DNA of 64,000 nucleotides, taken from NCBI GenBank assembly GCA_004570425.1, contig SPQJ01000007.1, forward strand, positions 78,726 through 142,725. The letters run 5' to 3'. Source of the stretch: Bacillus sp. AZ43. GTDB taxonomy: Bacteria; Actinomycetota; Actinomycetes; Mycobacteriales; Geodermatophilaceae. Made by a program: the position numbers and the translations under genes. Positions 48,024-57,120 of the stretch are shown here, in pieces (position 1 is the first letter of the stretch; every line of letters begins with the position of its first letter). A model generated the notes under the pieces. That model made no database searches. It saw only the letters and a list, made by a program, of their open reading frames with translations, and was not told the origin of the DNA.

Positions 48024-48842
48024 TCACCGCCCGGAGTACGTGGCCTTGCCGGGGCCCTCGGCGAGGAAGGAGGCGACGGCGCCGCGCAGGTCCTCGGTGG
48101 CGAACAGCGCGCCCGACACCTCGGGGACCAGGGCGTCCGCGGCCCGGGCGCCGTCGCGGATGGTCGCGGCGACCAGCTGCTTGGTGGCGGCGTGCGCGAG
48201 CGTGGGGCCGGCGGCGACGCGGTGGGCGTAGGCCCGCGCGGCCTCGGCGAAGCCCTCGTCGGGCAGCACCCGGTTGACCACGTTCCAGCGCTCCAGCACC
48301 GCCGCCGGGTAGCGCTCGCCGGTGAAGACGAGCTCCCGGGCGCGCGCGGGCCCGGCGCGCTCGGCCAGCCGCTGCGGCCCGCCCATCGACGGGGTGAGGC
48401 CCACGACGATCTCGACGAGCCCGAAGGTCGCCTTCTCCGCGGCCAGCAGGATGTCGCAGGCCAGCGCGATCTCGAAGGCCGCGGTCAGGGTGAGCCCGTG
48501 GGCGGCGAAGACCGTCGGGACGGGCAGGTCCTCGAGGGTCTGCGAGGCCTCGAGCAGGCGGGCCCAGAGCTCGGCGCCCCGCTGGGCCGGGTCGGGCCCC
48601 TCGGCGATGGCCTGGAACTCGGTGACGTCGACCCCGCCGGAGACGACCTTGCCGCGGGCCTCGAACAGCACCGCCCGCGCCCGGTCGGCCCGCGCCGGGT
48701 CGGTCAGCGTGACGAGTTCGGCGGCGACGGCCTCGAGCGCGTCGAACGTCGCGCCGTCGAAGAGGTTCAGCGGCGGGTTGTCCAGGACGACGACGGCGAC
48801 GTCGCCGTCCCGCTCGATCCGGAGGGGCGCGGTGTCGGTCAT
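48024..48842 (-). CDS. Enoyl-CoA hydratase/isomerase family protein
   Basis: 272 residues with the crotonase fold: VAVVVLDNPPLNLFDGATFDALEAVAAEL, the oxyanion-hole segment ARGKVVSGGVDVTEFQ, PTVFAAHGLTLTAAFEIALACDILLAAEKATFGLVEIVVGLTPSMGG. The usual second acidic residue of the hydratase pair is not certain, so it may be an isomerase or other crotonase. Substrate unknown. It is transcribed after the HIT gene. Confidence 0.82.
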   Translation of the reverse strand: MTDTAPLRIERDGDVAVVVLDNPPLNLFDGATFDALEAVAAELVTLTDPARADRARAVLFEARGKVVSGGVDVTEFQAIAEGPDPAQRGAELWARLLEASQTLEDLPVPTVFAAHGLTLTAAFEIALACDILLAAEKATFGLVEIVVGLTPSMGGPQRLAERAGPARARELVFTGERYPAAVLERWNVVNRVLPDEGFAEAARAYAHRVAAGPTLAHAATKQLVAATIRDGARAADALVPEVSGALFATEDLRGAVASFLAEGPGKATYSGR

Positions 48843-48864
48843 GCCGCGATCCTCGCAGGAGGGG

Positions 48865-49224
48865 TCAGCCGGGCGGCCAGCCGAGTCCCCGTCCGCCCAG
48901 CACGTGCAGGTGCACGTGGTGCACGGTCTGCCCGGCCTGCGGCCCGGTGTTGGTGACGAGGCGGTAGCCGGGCTCGACGCCGCCGTCGTCCACCAGGCCC
49001 TCCTGGCCGGCGACGGCGTGCGCCGCGGAGACCACCTCGCCGAGCAGCGCCGGGTCGGCGGCGGCGAGGGCGCCGACGGTGCGGTGGTGGTCCTTGGGGA
49101 TCACCAGCACGTGGGTCGGGGCCTGCGGGTTGATGTCCCGGAAGGCGAGCACGCGGTCGGTCTCGTGGACGACGTCGGCGGGGATCTCACCGGCGACCAT
49201 GCGGCAGAAGAGGCAGTCGGTCAC
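48865..49224 (-). CDS. HIT-family nucleotide-binding protein
   Basis: 119 residues. CLFCRMVAGEIPADVVHETDRVLAFRDINPQAPTHVLVIPKDH is the N-terminal HIT pattern with a CxxC zinc-type start; HHVHLHVLGG is the histidine triad. These proteins hydrolyse nucleoside phosphoramidates such as AMP-lysine. GTG 49224 gives the family length; a longer frame upstream is not conserved-looking. Confidence 0.93.
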   Translation of the reverse strand: MTDCLFCRMVAGEIPADVVHETDRVLAFRDINPQAPTHVLVIPKDHHRTVGALAAADPALLGEVVSAAHAVAGQEGLVDDGGVEPGYRLVTNTGPQAGQTVHHVHLHVLGGRGLGWPPG

Positions 49225-49267
49225 GGCCCGACCATAAGGGGAGCCGGCATCCGCGGCCCGGGGCAGG

Positions 49268-50293
49268 ATGGTGGGCTCCGAGCCCACCTCCGGAGGTCGT
49301 CCCCGTGCCCGTTCCCGAACCCCGTCCGAGGACGTAGTGGTCCACGCTCGCGCCGCCCGGTCGGGTGGCCCCGGATCCGCATTCCCCGCCCTCTCCCGCC
49401 GCACCCTCCTCGCCGGCTCCGGCCTCGCGCTGGCCGCCGCGCTCGCCGGCTGCGGCCGCACCTCCCCCGTGTCGGCGTCCACCGCACCCGCGGGCGCCCT
49501 GCGCCTCGGTGCCATCCCCGACCAGAACCCCGAGGTCCTCCAGCGCCTCTACGGCACCGTGGCCGACGCCATGGCCGGCGCGCTCGACCTCGAGGTGTCC
49601 TACGCGCCGGTCACCGACTACGCCGCCGCCGTCTCCCTCTTCCGCACCGGCGACCTCGACCTCGTCTGGTTCGGCGGGCTGACCGGCGTCCAGGCCCGGC
49701 TGCAGACCCCCGGCGCCGAGCCGATCGCCCAGCGCGACATCGACGCCGCCTTCCACTCCGTCTTCGTGGTCAACGCCGCCACGGGGCTCTCCCCCTCGGA
49801 CGACCTGCGTCCCCTGGCCGACCGCCGGTTCACCTACGGCAGCGAGACGTCGACCTCGGGCCGGCTGATGCCCGCGTACTTCCTCCGCGAGCAGGGCGTC
49901 GACCCGCAGGGCTTCCCGGGCGGACCCGGGTTCTCCGGCTCGCACGACGCCACCCTCGCGCTGGTCGCCTCCGGCACCTACGAGGCGGGCGTCCTCAACG
50001 AGCAGGTCTGGACCAGCCGCAGCGCGGAGGGCGCGGTCGACCCGGCCGTCGTCCGCTACGCCCGGACGCCGGCCTACGCCGACTACCACTGGCTGCTCGG
50101 CCCCGCCGCCGTCGAACGGCTCGGGGAGGACCTGCCCGGGCGGCTCGCCGACTGGTTCACCGGCCTGTCGGTCGACGACCCGGACGACGCCGAGGTGCTC
50201 GGCCTGTTCGGCGCGCGGTCGTTCATCCCGACCGCCGCCTCGAACTACGACCAGATCGAGCAGATCGGCCGCGACCTCGGGCTGATCACCTGA
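49268..50293 (+). CDS. PhnD-type substrate-binding lipoprotein of an ABC transporter
   Basis: 341 codons from the ATG. A twin-Arg-type, lipoprotein-type leader (SRRTLLAGSGLALAAALAGC) suggests Tat export and lipidation. Then the periplasmic-binding fold: LRLGAIPDQNPEVLQRLYGTVADAMAGAL, DLDLVWFGGLTGVQAR, FTYGSETSTSGRLMPAYFL and SGTYEAGVLNEQVW, as in PhnD-like proteins for phosphonate, phosphite or related oxyanions. The start could be a later GTG (about 49337). Its stop overlaps the ATPase frame by four bases (CTGA). Confidence 0.8.
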   Translation: MVGSEPTSGGRPRARSRTPSEDVVVHARAARSGGPGSAFPALSRRTLLAGSGLALAAALAGCGRTSPVSASTAPAGALRLGAIPDQNPEVLQRLYGTVADAMAGALDLEVSYAPVTDYAAAVSLFRTGDLDLVWFGGLTGVQARLQTPGAEPIAQRDIDAAFHSVFVVNAATGLSPSDDLRPLADRRFTYGSETSTSGRLMPAYFLREQGVDPQGFPGGPGFSGSHDATLALVASGTYEAGVLNEQVWTSRSAEGAVDPAVVRYARTPAYADYHWLLGPAAVERLGEDLPGRLADWFTGLSVDDPDDAEVLGLFGARSFIPTAASNYDQIEQIGRDLGLIT

Positions 50294-51036
50294 CCGGGAT
50301 CGCGCGGCTCACCGGGATCGAGGTCCGCTACGGCGGCACGACGGCGCTCGACGGCGTGGACCTCGCGGTGGCCGCGGGTGAGCGCGTCGCCGTCGTCGGC
50401 GCCTCCGGGGCGGGCAAGTCGACGCTGCTCGGCGTCCTCAACGGGTCGGTGGAGCCCGCGGCCGGGGACGTGCGGGTGCTGGGCGCCGCCCCGTCGGCCC
50501 TGCGCGGCCGGGAGCTGCGCCGGCTGCGCGCGCGGATCGGCACGGTGCACCAGCACCTGGAGCTGGTCGGCCCGCTCCGCGTGGTGCACAACGTCAACGC
50601 CGGGCGGCTGGGCACCTGGCCCGTCGGCCGCGCGCTGCGGTCGCTGGTCCGACCGCAGGGTGTGGACGACGTCCGCGCGGCGCTCGAGCGCGTGGACCTG
50701 GCCGACCGGATCTACGAGCGCACCGACCGGCTCTCCGGCGGGCAGCGCCAGCGGGTCGCGCTGGCCCGGCTGCTGGTGCAGCGGCCGGAGCTGGTCCTCG
50801 CCGACGAGCCGGCGTCGGCCCTCGACCCGGCGCTGGCCGACCGCGCGCTGGAGCTGCTCGGCTCGCTGGCGGCCGACCGCGGCGGCGCGCTCATCGCCTG
50901 CCTGCACGACCCCGCGCTGGCGCTGCGCCACTGCGACCGGGTGGTCGGGTTCGTCGACGGGCGGGTCGCCCTGGACGCCCCGGCGGCCGCGCTGACCATC
51001 GGCGACCTCGAGCGCTTCTACGGCGTGGTGCGGTGA
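50290..51036 (+). CDS. PhnC-type ABC transporter ATPase, probable CTG start
   Basis: 248 residues. Walker A GASGAGKST, Q-loop VHQHLELVG, signature LSGGQRQR, Walker B LVLADEPAS and the later H-loop ACLHD. No ATG, GTG or TTG lies at the expected start; the in-frame CTG at 50290 overlaps the upstream stop as CTGA, mirroring the ATGA/GTGA junctions used throughout this genome, and begins LTGIARLTGIEVRYGGTTAL, a normal ABC start. It powers the permease encoded next, and belongs to the PhnC family by context. Confidence 0.85.
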   Translation: MTGIARLTGIEVRYGGTTALDGVDLAVAAGERVAVVGASGAGKSTLLGVLNGSVEPAAGDVRVLGAAPSALRGRELRRLRARIGTVHQHLELVGPLRVVHNVNAGRLGTWPVGRALRSLVRPQGVDDVRAALERVDLADRIYERTDRLSGGQRQRVALARLLVQRPELVLADEPASALDPALADRALELLGSLAADRGGALIACLHDPALALRHCDRVVGFVDGRVALDAPAAALTIGDLERFYGVVR

Positions 51037-52625
51037 CCGCGGTCCTCGCGCCCGCCGTCCCCGAGCTTCGGCGCGACCGGCGGCGCTGGGCGTGGGGGCT
51101 GGGCGCCGCCGCCGTCGTCCTCTGGTCGCTGGCCGGCACCGGCCTGTTCTCGCGGCCGGTGGTCAACCCCGCCGGCACGGGGCAGTTCGGCCGGTTCGCC
51201 GGTGCGGCCCTCTCCCCCGCCCTCGACCCCGGCTTCCTCGGCGTGCTGGCCGAGGCGGCCCTGGTGACGGTCGCCTACGCCGCGCTCGGCGCCGCCCTGT
51301 CCGTCGTCCTGGGAGCGCTCGGCGCGGTCGCGGTCGCCCGCACCACCTGGGGACGGCGCCGCGCCGGCTGGACGCTCACCCGCGGTGTGCTCGCGGTCCC
51401 GCGCGCGCTGCACGAGGCGGTGTGGGGGCTGCTGCTGCTCAACGTCCTGGGCCTCGACCCGTGGGTGGGCGTGCTCGCGATCGGGCTCCCCTACGGCGCG
51501 ATCACCGCCAAGGTCTTCGCCGACCTGCTCGACGAGGTGCCGCGAGGCGGCTACGAGGCCCTGCTCGCCGCTGGCGCCGGCCGGCTGCCGGCCGCGCTCT
51601 ACGGCCTGCTCCCGCCGGCCGCGGGCGGGCTGCTGTCGTACTCCTTCTACCGGCTGGAGTGCGCGGTCCGGTCGGCGGTCGTGCTCGGGCTCATCGGTGC
51701 CGGCGGGCTGGGCTACCAGCTGTCCCTGTCGTTCACCTCGCTGCGCTGGGAGCAGGTGTGGACGTGCGTCTACGCGCTGGCCGGCCTGTGCGCCGTCGCG
51801 GACGTCGGCGGGCGGGCGGTGCGCCGCCGGGCGGCCGGGAACCGGCCGGTGCGCGACCCGCTGCTCACCGCTGCCGTGGCGGGCGTGCTGCTCCTGGTGG
51901 CGTGGTCGTGGTGGTACCTGGCGCTCACGCCGGCCTCGCTGGCCTCTCCCCGCACCCTCGACCAACTGGGCTACCTGCTGGGAGCGGCGTGGCCACCGGA
52001 CGCCGATGCCGGCCTGCTGCGCGCCATCGGTTCGGCCGCCGTCGAGACGGTGCAGATGTCGGTCATCGCGGTCGCGCTGGCCACCACCGGCGCCGTCGTC
52101 CTGTCGGGCCTCGCGGCCCGGCGCCCGGGGGCGGGCCCGGCGCACTCCGCGGGCGGGCTGCTGGTGCGGACGGCGTTCCTGCTGCTGCGCGCGGTGCCGC
52201 CGCCGGTGTGGGCGCTGGTCCTGCTCTTCGTCCTCCGCCCCGGCGTCCTGCCCGGCGCACTGGCCCTGGGCGTGTACACGCTCGGGGTGCTGGGCCGGCT
52301 GGTCGCGGAGGTGGCCGAGGAGGCGGACCCGCGGCCGTACGCGGCGCTGCGGGCCGCCGGCGCCGCACCGGTCGGCGGCTGGCTGTACGGCGTCCTGCCG
52401 GTCCTGAGCGGACCGGTGCTCGCGCTGGCCCTCTACCGCTGGGAGGTGGCGATCCGCGACACCGTGCTGGTCGGGCTGCTCGGCGCCGGCGGTCTCGGCG
52501 TCGTCCTGTCCGCCCGGATCGCCGCGTTCGACTGGGCCGCCGTCGGCACGGTGCTGGCCGCGATCGTGCTGCTCACGCTCGCCGTCGACCTGGTGAGCGA
52601 ACGGGCGCGGACCGCGCTGCGCTGA
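51033..52625 (+). CDS. ABC permease with two fused PhnE-type halves
   Basis: 530 residues containing two homologous membrane domains (about 60-270 and 320-525), each with the EAA-type loop: LLDEVPRGGYEALLAAGAGRLPAALYGLLPP in the first and VAEEADPRPYAALRAAGAAPVGGWLYGVLPV in the second. A single chain thus replaces the usual pair of PhnE subunits. GTG 51033 overlaps the ATPase stop. Substrate, by family, is phosphonate, phosphite or a similar oxyanion; no adjoining catabolic gene (phn lyase or ptx) is visible. Confidence 0.82.
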   Translation: MTAVLAPAVPELRRDRRRWAWGLGAAAVVLWSLAGTGLFSRPVVNPAGTGQFGRFAGAALSPALDPGFLGVLAEAALVTVAYAALGAALSVVLGALGAVAVARTTWGRRRAGWTLTRGVLAVPRALHEAVWGLLLLNVLGLDPWVGVLAIGLPYGAITAKVFADLLDEVPRGGYEALLAAGAGRLPAALYGLLPPAAGGLLSYSFYRLECAVRSAVVLGLIGAGGLGYQLSLSFTSLRWEQVWTCVYALAGLCAVADVGGRAVRRRAAGNRPVRDPLLTAAVAGVLLLVAWSWWYLALTPASLASPRTLDQLGYLLGAAWPPDADAGLLRAIGSAAVETVQMSVIAVALATTGAVVLSGLAARRPGAGPAHSAGGLLVRTAFLLLRAVPPPVWALVLLFVLRPGVLPGALALGVYTLGVLGRLVAEVAEEADPRPYAALRAAGAAPVGGWLYGVLPVLSGPVLALALYRWEVAIRDTVLVGLLGAGGLGVVLSARIAAFDWAAVGTVLAAIVLLTLAVDLVSERARTALR

Positions 52626-52731
52626 CCGCGGTAACGGTTCGGCCGTCCGGGGAGCCGGAACGGCTCCGGCTCCCTAGGCTGCCAACCGGCAGGCGCCGCC
52701 GGGGCGCCGGCAGGAGTGCGAGGGGGCGCTC

Positions 52732-54951
52732 ATGTCCGGGACCATCACCACCGCCGATCCCGGCGGGAGCTCGTCGGCCGGTCCGGCGACCGGCGGGCGG
52801 TCGCTGAAGACCGTCCTGATCTGGACGGCGGTCGCCGTCGTCGGCGCGGTCTGCTGGGGAGTGCTGGCCATCGCCCGCGGCGAGACGATCTCGGCGTTGT
52901 GGCTGCTGTTCGCGGCGCTGTGCTCGTACGCGATCGCCTACCGCTTCTACTCGCGGTTCATCACCTACAAGGTGCTGCGGGCCGACGACAGGCGGGCCAC
53001 CCCCGCCGAGCGGCTCGACAACGGTGTGGACTTCGACGTCACCGACCGCCGCGTCCTCTTCGGCCACCACTTCGCCGCGATCGCCGGCGCCGGCCCGCTC
53101 GTCGGTCCCGTGCTCGCCGCCCAGATGGGCTACCTGCCGGGCACGATCTGGATCGTCGTCGGCGTCATCTTCGCCGGGGCCGTGCAGGACCTGACGGTCA
53201 TGTTCTTCTCGATGCGGCGCAACGGGAAGAGCCTCGGCCAGATGATCCGCGAGGAGATCGGCCTCGTCGGCGGCATCGCGGCGCTGATCGCCGTCTTCGC
53301 GATCATGATCATCATCCTGGCGGTCCTCGCGCTGATCGTCGTGAACGCGCTGGCCGAGTCGCCGTGGGGCGTCTTCTCCATCGGGCTGACCATCCCGATC
53401 GCGCTCTTCATGGGCATCTACCTGCGCAGGCTCCGACCGGGCAGGGTGCTCGAGGCGACCGGCATCGGCGTGGCTCTCCTGCTGCTGGCGATCGTGGCCG
53501 GCGGCTGGATCGAGGACACCGCGCTGGGCGAGACCCTGACGCTCTCCAAGGAGTGGCTGGTCCTCGCGCTGGTCGTCTACGGCTTCGTCGCCTCGGTGCT
53601 GCCGGTGTGGCTGCTGCTCACCCCGCGCGACTACCTGTCGACGTTCATGAAGATCGGCGTGATCGTCCTGCTGGCGGTCAGCCTGATCATCGCGCGGCCG
53701 GTCCTGCAGGCCGAGGCGGTCACCGACTTCGCCCGCGAGGGCACCGGTCCGGTGTTCGCCGGCTCGCTGTTCCCGTTCGTGTTCATCACGATCGCCTGCG
53801 GGGCGCTGTCCGGGTTCCACGCGCTGATCTCGTCGGGCACGACGCCGAAGATGGTGGCCAAGGAGAGCCAGGTCCGCCTCATCGGCTACGGCGGCATGCT
53901 GATGGAGTCCTTCGTCGCCGTCAGCGCGCTGATCGCCGCCTGCGTCATCGACCAGGGCCTCTACTTCGCGATGAACAGCCCGGCCGGCGCCACCGGCGGG
54001 ACGGCGGAATCGGCCGCGGCCTTCGTGCAGGGGCTCGGCTTCGACACCACCGCGCAGTCGATCGCCGCGGCGTCGGCCGCCGTGCAGGAGGACACGCTGG
54101 TGTCGCGGACCGGCGGCGCCCCCGCGCTGGCCGTGGGGCTGGCGCAGGTGTTCAGCCAGGCGTTCGGCGGCGGCGGCCAGGCGTTCTGGTACCACTTCGC
54201 GATCATGTTCGAGGCGCTGTTCATCCTCACCGCCGTCGACGCCGGCACCCGCGTGGGCCGGTTCATGCTGCAGGACACGGTCGGCAACGTCTGGAAGAAG
54301 TTCGGCGACCTGTCGTGGCGGCCCGGCAACATCATCGCCAGCGCGGTCGTCGTCGGCCTGTGGGGCTCGGTGCTCTACATCGGCGTCACCGACCCGCTGG
54401 GCGGCGTCAACCAGCTCTTCCCGCTGTTCGGCATCGCCAACCAGCTGCTCGCCGCCATCGCGCTCACCCTGTGCACGGTGCTGCTGATCAAGCACGGGAA
54501 GCTGCGCTACGCCTGGGTGACCGGGATCCCGCTCGCGTGGGACCTCGTCGTCACGATGACCGCGAGCTGGCAGAAGGTCTTCTCCTCCGACCCGCGGGTC
54601 GGATACTTCCAGCAGGCGGCGGACTACCGCGCCGCCCGGGACGCCGGGGAGGTGCTGGCGCCGGCGCAGGACCAGGGGCAGATGGACCAGGTTATCTTCA
54701 ACTCCACGCTCAACGGCATCCTGCAGGCGGTCTTCGCGCTGCTCGTCCTGGTGGTCGCCGTCCACGCGGCGCTGATCATCGCGCGGGCGATCCGGAACGG
54801 CGGGCTGCCGACCACGGAGGAGCCGGCCGTCCCCTCGAAGCTCGTCGAGCCCGCGGGCCTGTTCCCGACGGCCGAGGAGAAGCGCGCCATGGCCGAGCAC
54901 CAGCGCCTCGTGGGCGCGGGCGCCGGGCGCAGCGAGGCGGAGGAGAAGTGA
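52732..54951 (+). CDS. cstA: Carbon starvation protein CstA (pyruvate or peptide transporter)
   Basis: 739 residues, many membrane helices. Conserved CstA segments: LDNGVDFDVTDRRVLFGHHFAAIAGAGPLVGPVLAAQMGYLPGTIWI, AGAVQDLTVMFFSMRRNGKSLG, SGTTPKMVAKESQVRLIGYGGMLMESFVAV, and FEALFILTAVDAGTRVGRFMLQD. CstA-family proteins import pyruvate or peptides during carbon limitation. It has a good ribosome site (GCGAGGGGG). Its stop overlaps the next gene by four bases. Confidence 0.94.
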   Translation: MSGTITTADPGGSSSAGPATGGRSLKTVLIWTAVAVVGAVCWGVLAIARGETISALWLLFAALCSYAIAYRFYSRFITYKVLRADDRRATPAERLDNGVDFDVTDRRVLFGHHFAAIAGAGPLVGPVLAAQMGYLPGTIWIVVGVIFAGAVQDLTVMFFSMRRNGKSLGQMIREEIGLVGGIAALIAVFAIMIIILAVLALIVVNALAESPWGVFSIGLTIPIALFMGIYLRRLRPGRVLEATGIGVALLLLAIVAGGWIEDTALGETLTLSKEWLVLALVVYGFVASVLPVWLLLTPRDYLSTFMKIGVIVLLAVSLIIARPVLQAEAVTDFAREGTGPVFAGSLFPFVFITIACGALSGFHALISSGTTPKMVAKESQVRLIGYGGMLMESFVAVSALIAACVIDQGLYFAMNSPAGATGGTAESAAAFVQGLGFDTTAQSIAAASAAVQEDTLVSRTGGAPALAVGLAQVFSQAFGGGGQAFWYHFAIMFEALFILTAVDAGTRVGRFMLQDTVGNVWKKFGDLSWRPGNIIASAVVVGLWGSVLYIGVTDPLGGVNQLFPLFGIANQLLAAIALTLCTVLLIKHGKLRYAWVTGIPLAWDLVVTMTASWQKVFSSDPRVGYFQQAADYRAARDAGEVLAPAQDQGQMDQVIFNSTLNGILQAVFALLVLVVAVHAALIIARAIRNGGLPTTEEPAVPSKLVEPAGLFPTAEEKRAMAEHQRLVGAGAGRSEAEEK

Positions 54952-55136
54952 CCGCCGCCCTCGTCCGCGCCTGGAGCGGCGTGCGCTGGTACCTGCGGGA
55001 GTTCACCGGCGAGGCGCGGTGGGACGCCTACCTCGAGCACTGCGCGGCGCACGGGCACGAGCCCATGAGCCGCTACGCGTTCGAGCGCGCCCGCACCGAC
55101 GCGATGGAGCGGAACCCGGTCAGCCGCTGCTGCTGA
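54948..55136 (+). CDS. YbdD/YjiX-family small protein, CstA partner
   Basis: 62 residues, GTG start overlapping the cstA stop (GTGA). WYLREFTGEARWDAYLEHCAAHGHEPMSRYAFERARTDAMERNP is the family's conserved core, ending in two cysteines. YbdD/YjiX proteins are always encoded next to CstA or BtsT-type transporters and are needed for their activity. The gene is followed by a convergent terminator hairpin. Confidence 0.9.
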   Translation: MTAALVRAWSGVRWYLREFTGEARWDAYLEHCAAHGHEPMSRYAFERARTDAMERNPVSRCC

Positions 55137-55149
55137 CCGCTGCTCGACT

Positions 55150-55196
55150 GTGCAGGAATCGGGCCTTCCCCACCGGGGAGGGCCCGATTCCTGCAC
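55150..55196. terminator. Near-perfect 22-bp hairpin between convergent cstA unit and rsmE
   Basis: GTGCAGGAATCGGGCC... (55150-55171) pairs with its inverse complement at 55175-55196 with a single mismatch and a three-base loop. It lies 14 bases past one gene and 16 before the end of the other, so it can serve both directions. Confidence 0.75.
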
Positions 55197-55211
55197 TCTC
55201 GCGCGGAACGA

Positions 55212-55967
55212 TCAGGCCCAGCGGGTGCGCATCGACAGCGCGGCCAGGGTGGCGGCGCCGGCAGTGGAGGTGCGCAGGACCTCCGGCCCCAGGCGCACGG
55301 CCTCGGCGCCGGCGGCCCGGAACGCCACCACCTCGCCGTCGGTGAGCCCGCCCTCGGGCCCCACGATGACGGCGATGGTCCCGGTGCGCGGGATGTCCAG
55401 GCCGGAGAGCGGACGGCGGGCCTGCTCGTGCAGCACCACGGCGAGGTCGACGTCGGCGAGCATCCCGCACACCTCGCGCGTGGTCATCGGCCCGGTCACC
55501 TCGGGCACCCGCGGACGGCGGGACTGCTTCGATGCCGCGCGGGCCGCCGCACGCCACTTGGCCACGCCCTTCTCGACGCGGTCCTCGCGCCAGCGGGTCA
55601 CGCAGCGCGACGCCGTCCACGGCACGATCCGGTCGACGCCGAGCTCGGTGGCGAGCTCGACGGCCAGCGGACCGCGGTCGCCCTTCGGCAGCGCCTGCAC
55701 CAGCACGAACCCGGGGTCGGTGGCCGGCACGTCGAAGCGGGCGGTGACGGCGACCCGCAGCCCCTCGGCGCCGGCGGAGACGACGTCGCCCTCGGCCACC
55801 GTGCCCCGCCCGTCGCCGACCCGCACCCGCTCCCCCGGCGCCAGCCGCAGGACCTCGACGGCGTGCCGGCCCTCGGCGCCGTCGACCAGCAGCTGATCGG
55901 TCTCGGGCAGCGCGTCGAGCAGGAAGAGCGGGGCGCCGTCCAGCTCCGGGACACCGACCTCGGTCAC
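55212..55967 (-). CDS. rsmE: 16S rRNA m3U1498 methyltransferase
   Basis: 251 residues. N-terminal PUA-like part (LLVDGAEGRHAVEVLRLAPGERVRVGDGRG) and SPOUT methyltransferase knot: VLVQALPKGDR, then RTGTIAVIVGPEGGLTDGEVVAF and VRLGPEVLRTSTAG. It methylates U1498 of 16S rRNA. GTG start at 55967, one base after the dnaJ stop. Order hrcA-dnaJ-rsmE is the usual actinobacterial arrangement. Confidence 0.93.
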   Translation of the reverse strand: MTEVGVPELDGAPLFLLDALPETDQLLVDGAEGRHAVEVLRLAPGERVRVGDGRGTVAEGDVVSAGAEGLRVAVTARFDVPATDPGFVLVQALPKGDRGPLAVELATELGVDRIVPWTASRCVTRWREDRVEKGVAKWRAAARAASKQSRRPRVPEVTGPMTTREVCGMLADVDLAVVLHEQARRPLSGLDIPRTGTIAVIVGPEGGLTDGEVVAFRAAGAEAVRLGPEVLRTSTAGAATLAALSMRTRWA

Positions 55968-55968
55968 G

Positions 55969-57105
55969 TCAGCGCCCGTTGAACGCGTCGCGGACCCGGG
56001 AGAACAGGCCGCCCTGGGCCTCGCGGTGGGAGTCGGCCTGGTCCTCCCCGCGCAGGGCGGCGAGCTCGCGCAGCAGCTTCTCCTGCTCGGCGTCCAGACG
56101 GGTGGGGGTCGCGACCTCGACGTGCACCACCAGGTTGCCGCGGCCGGTGCCGCGCAGCCGGGGCGCGCCGTGCGCCCGCAGCGTCAGGACGCTGCCCGAC
56201 TGCGTGCCGGGCTTGATGTCGAGGTCCTCCTCGCCGTCCAGCGTCTTGAGGCTCAGCGTCGTGCCGAGGGCGGCCGAGGTCATCGGCAGGGTCACCCGGC
56301 AGTGCAGGTCCTCGCCGTCGCGGGTGAAGACGTCGTGCGGTCGCTCGTGGATCTCCACGTACAGGTCGCCGGCCGGGCCGCCGCCGGGGCCGACCTCGCC
56401 CTGGCCGGTGAGCCGGATGCGCATCCCGTCCTCGACCCCCGCGGGCACCTTCACCTGCAGGGTCCGGCGGGCGCGGACGCGCCCGTCGCCACCGCACTCG
56501 CGGCACGGGTCGGGGATGACCTGGCCGGTGCCGGCGCAGGTCGGGCAGACCCGGCTGGAGACGACCTGGCCGAGGAAGCCGCGCTGCACGCTCTGCACCT
56601 CGCCGCGGCCCGAGCAGGTGGTGCAGGTGGTCGGGTGGGTGCCCGGGGCGGTGCCCGCGCCGGTGCAGACGGTGCACAGGACGGCGGTGTCGACGGTGAT
56701 GTCCTTCGTCGTCCCGAAGACCGTCTCGTCCAGCTCCAGCTCGACCGGGATGAGCGCGTCGCGGCCGGCGCGGGTGCGGCTGCGCGGTCCACGCGTCGCC
56801 GCACCGCCGAAGAAGGCGTCCATGATGTCGCCGAGGCCGCCGAAGCCCGCCCCGCCGAAGCCGCCGGCGCCGCCTCCGCCACCGCTGGGGTCGAAGGGGT
56901 CGCCGCCGAGGTCGACGATGCGGCGCTTGTCCGGGTCGGTCAGCGCCTCGTAGGCGCGGGTGACCTCCTGGAAGCGCTCCTTGGCCGCCGGGTCGGGGTT
57001 GACGTCCGGGTGCAGGTCCCGGGCCATCTTCCGGTAGGCGCGCTTGATGTCGCTGTCACTGGCATCGCGGGCAACGCCCAGCACGCCGAAGTAGTCGGTT
57101 GCCAT
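55969..57105 (-). CDS. dnaJ: Chaperone DnaJ (second, HrcA-linked type)
   Basis: 378 residues. J domain with HPD ([32 protein letters not shown]), a Gly-rich region, four CxxCxGxG zinc repeats ([32 protein letters not shown]) and the client-binding C-terminal domain. It is the DnaJ2 type that sits next to hrcA in actinobacteria. It delivers unfolded proteins to DnaK and stimulates its ATPase. It is 15 bases downstream of hrcA. Confidence 0.95.
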   Translation of the reverse strand: MATDYFGVLGVARDASDSDIKRAYRKMARDLHPDVNPDPAAKERFQEVTRAYEALTDPDKRRIVDLGGDPFDPSGGGGGAGGFGGAGFGGLGDIMDAFFGGAATRGPRSRTRAGRDALIPVELELDETVFGTTKDITVDTAVLCTVCTGAGTAPGTHPTTCTTCSGRGEVQSVQRGFLGQVVSSRVCPTCAGTGQVIPDPCRECGGDGRVRARRTLQVKVPAGVEDGMRIRLTGQGEVGPGGGPAGDLYVEIHERPHDVFTRDGEDLHCRVTLPMTSAALGTTLSLKTLDGEEDLDIKPGTQSGSVLTLRAHGAPRLRGTGRGNLVVHVEVATPTRLDAEQEKLLRELAALRGEDQADSHREAQGGLFSRVRDAFNGR

Positions 57106-57120
57106 CGAGAAGTCTCAGCC

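Noticed and set aside
48322..50289. Long frame ahead of the ABC ATPase that would give it a standard start
   Set aside because: The upstream part is antisense to other genes and then off-frame within the binding-protein gene; it has Arg/Pro-rich shadow composition and no nearby start codon.
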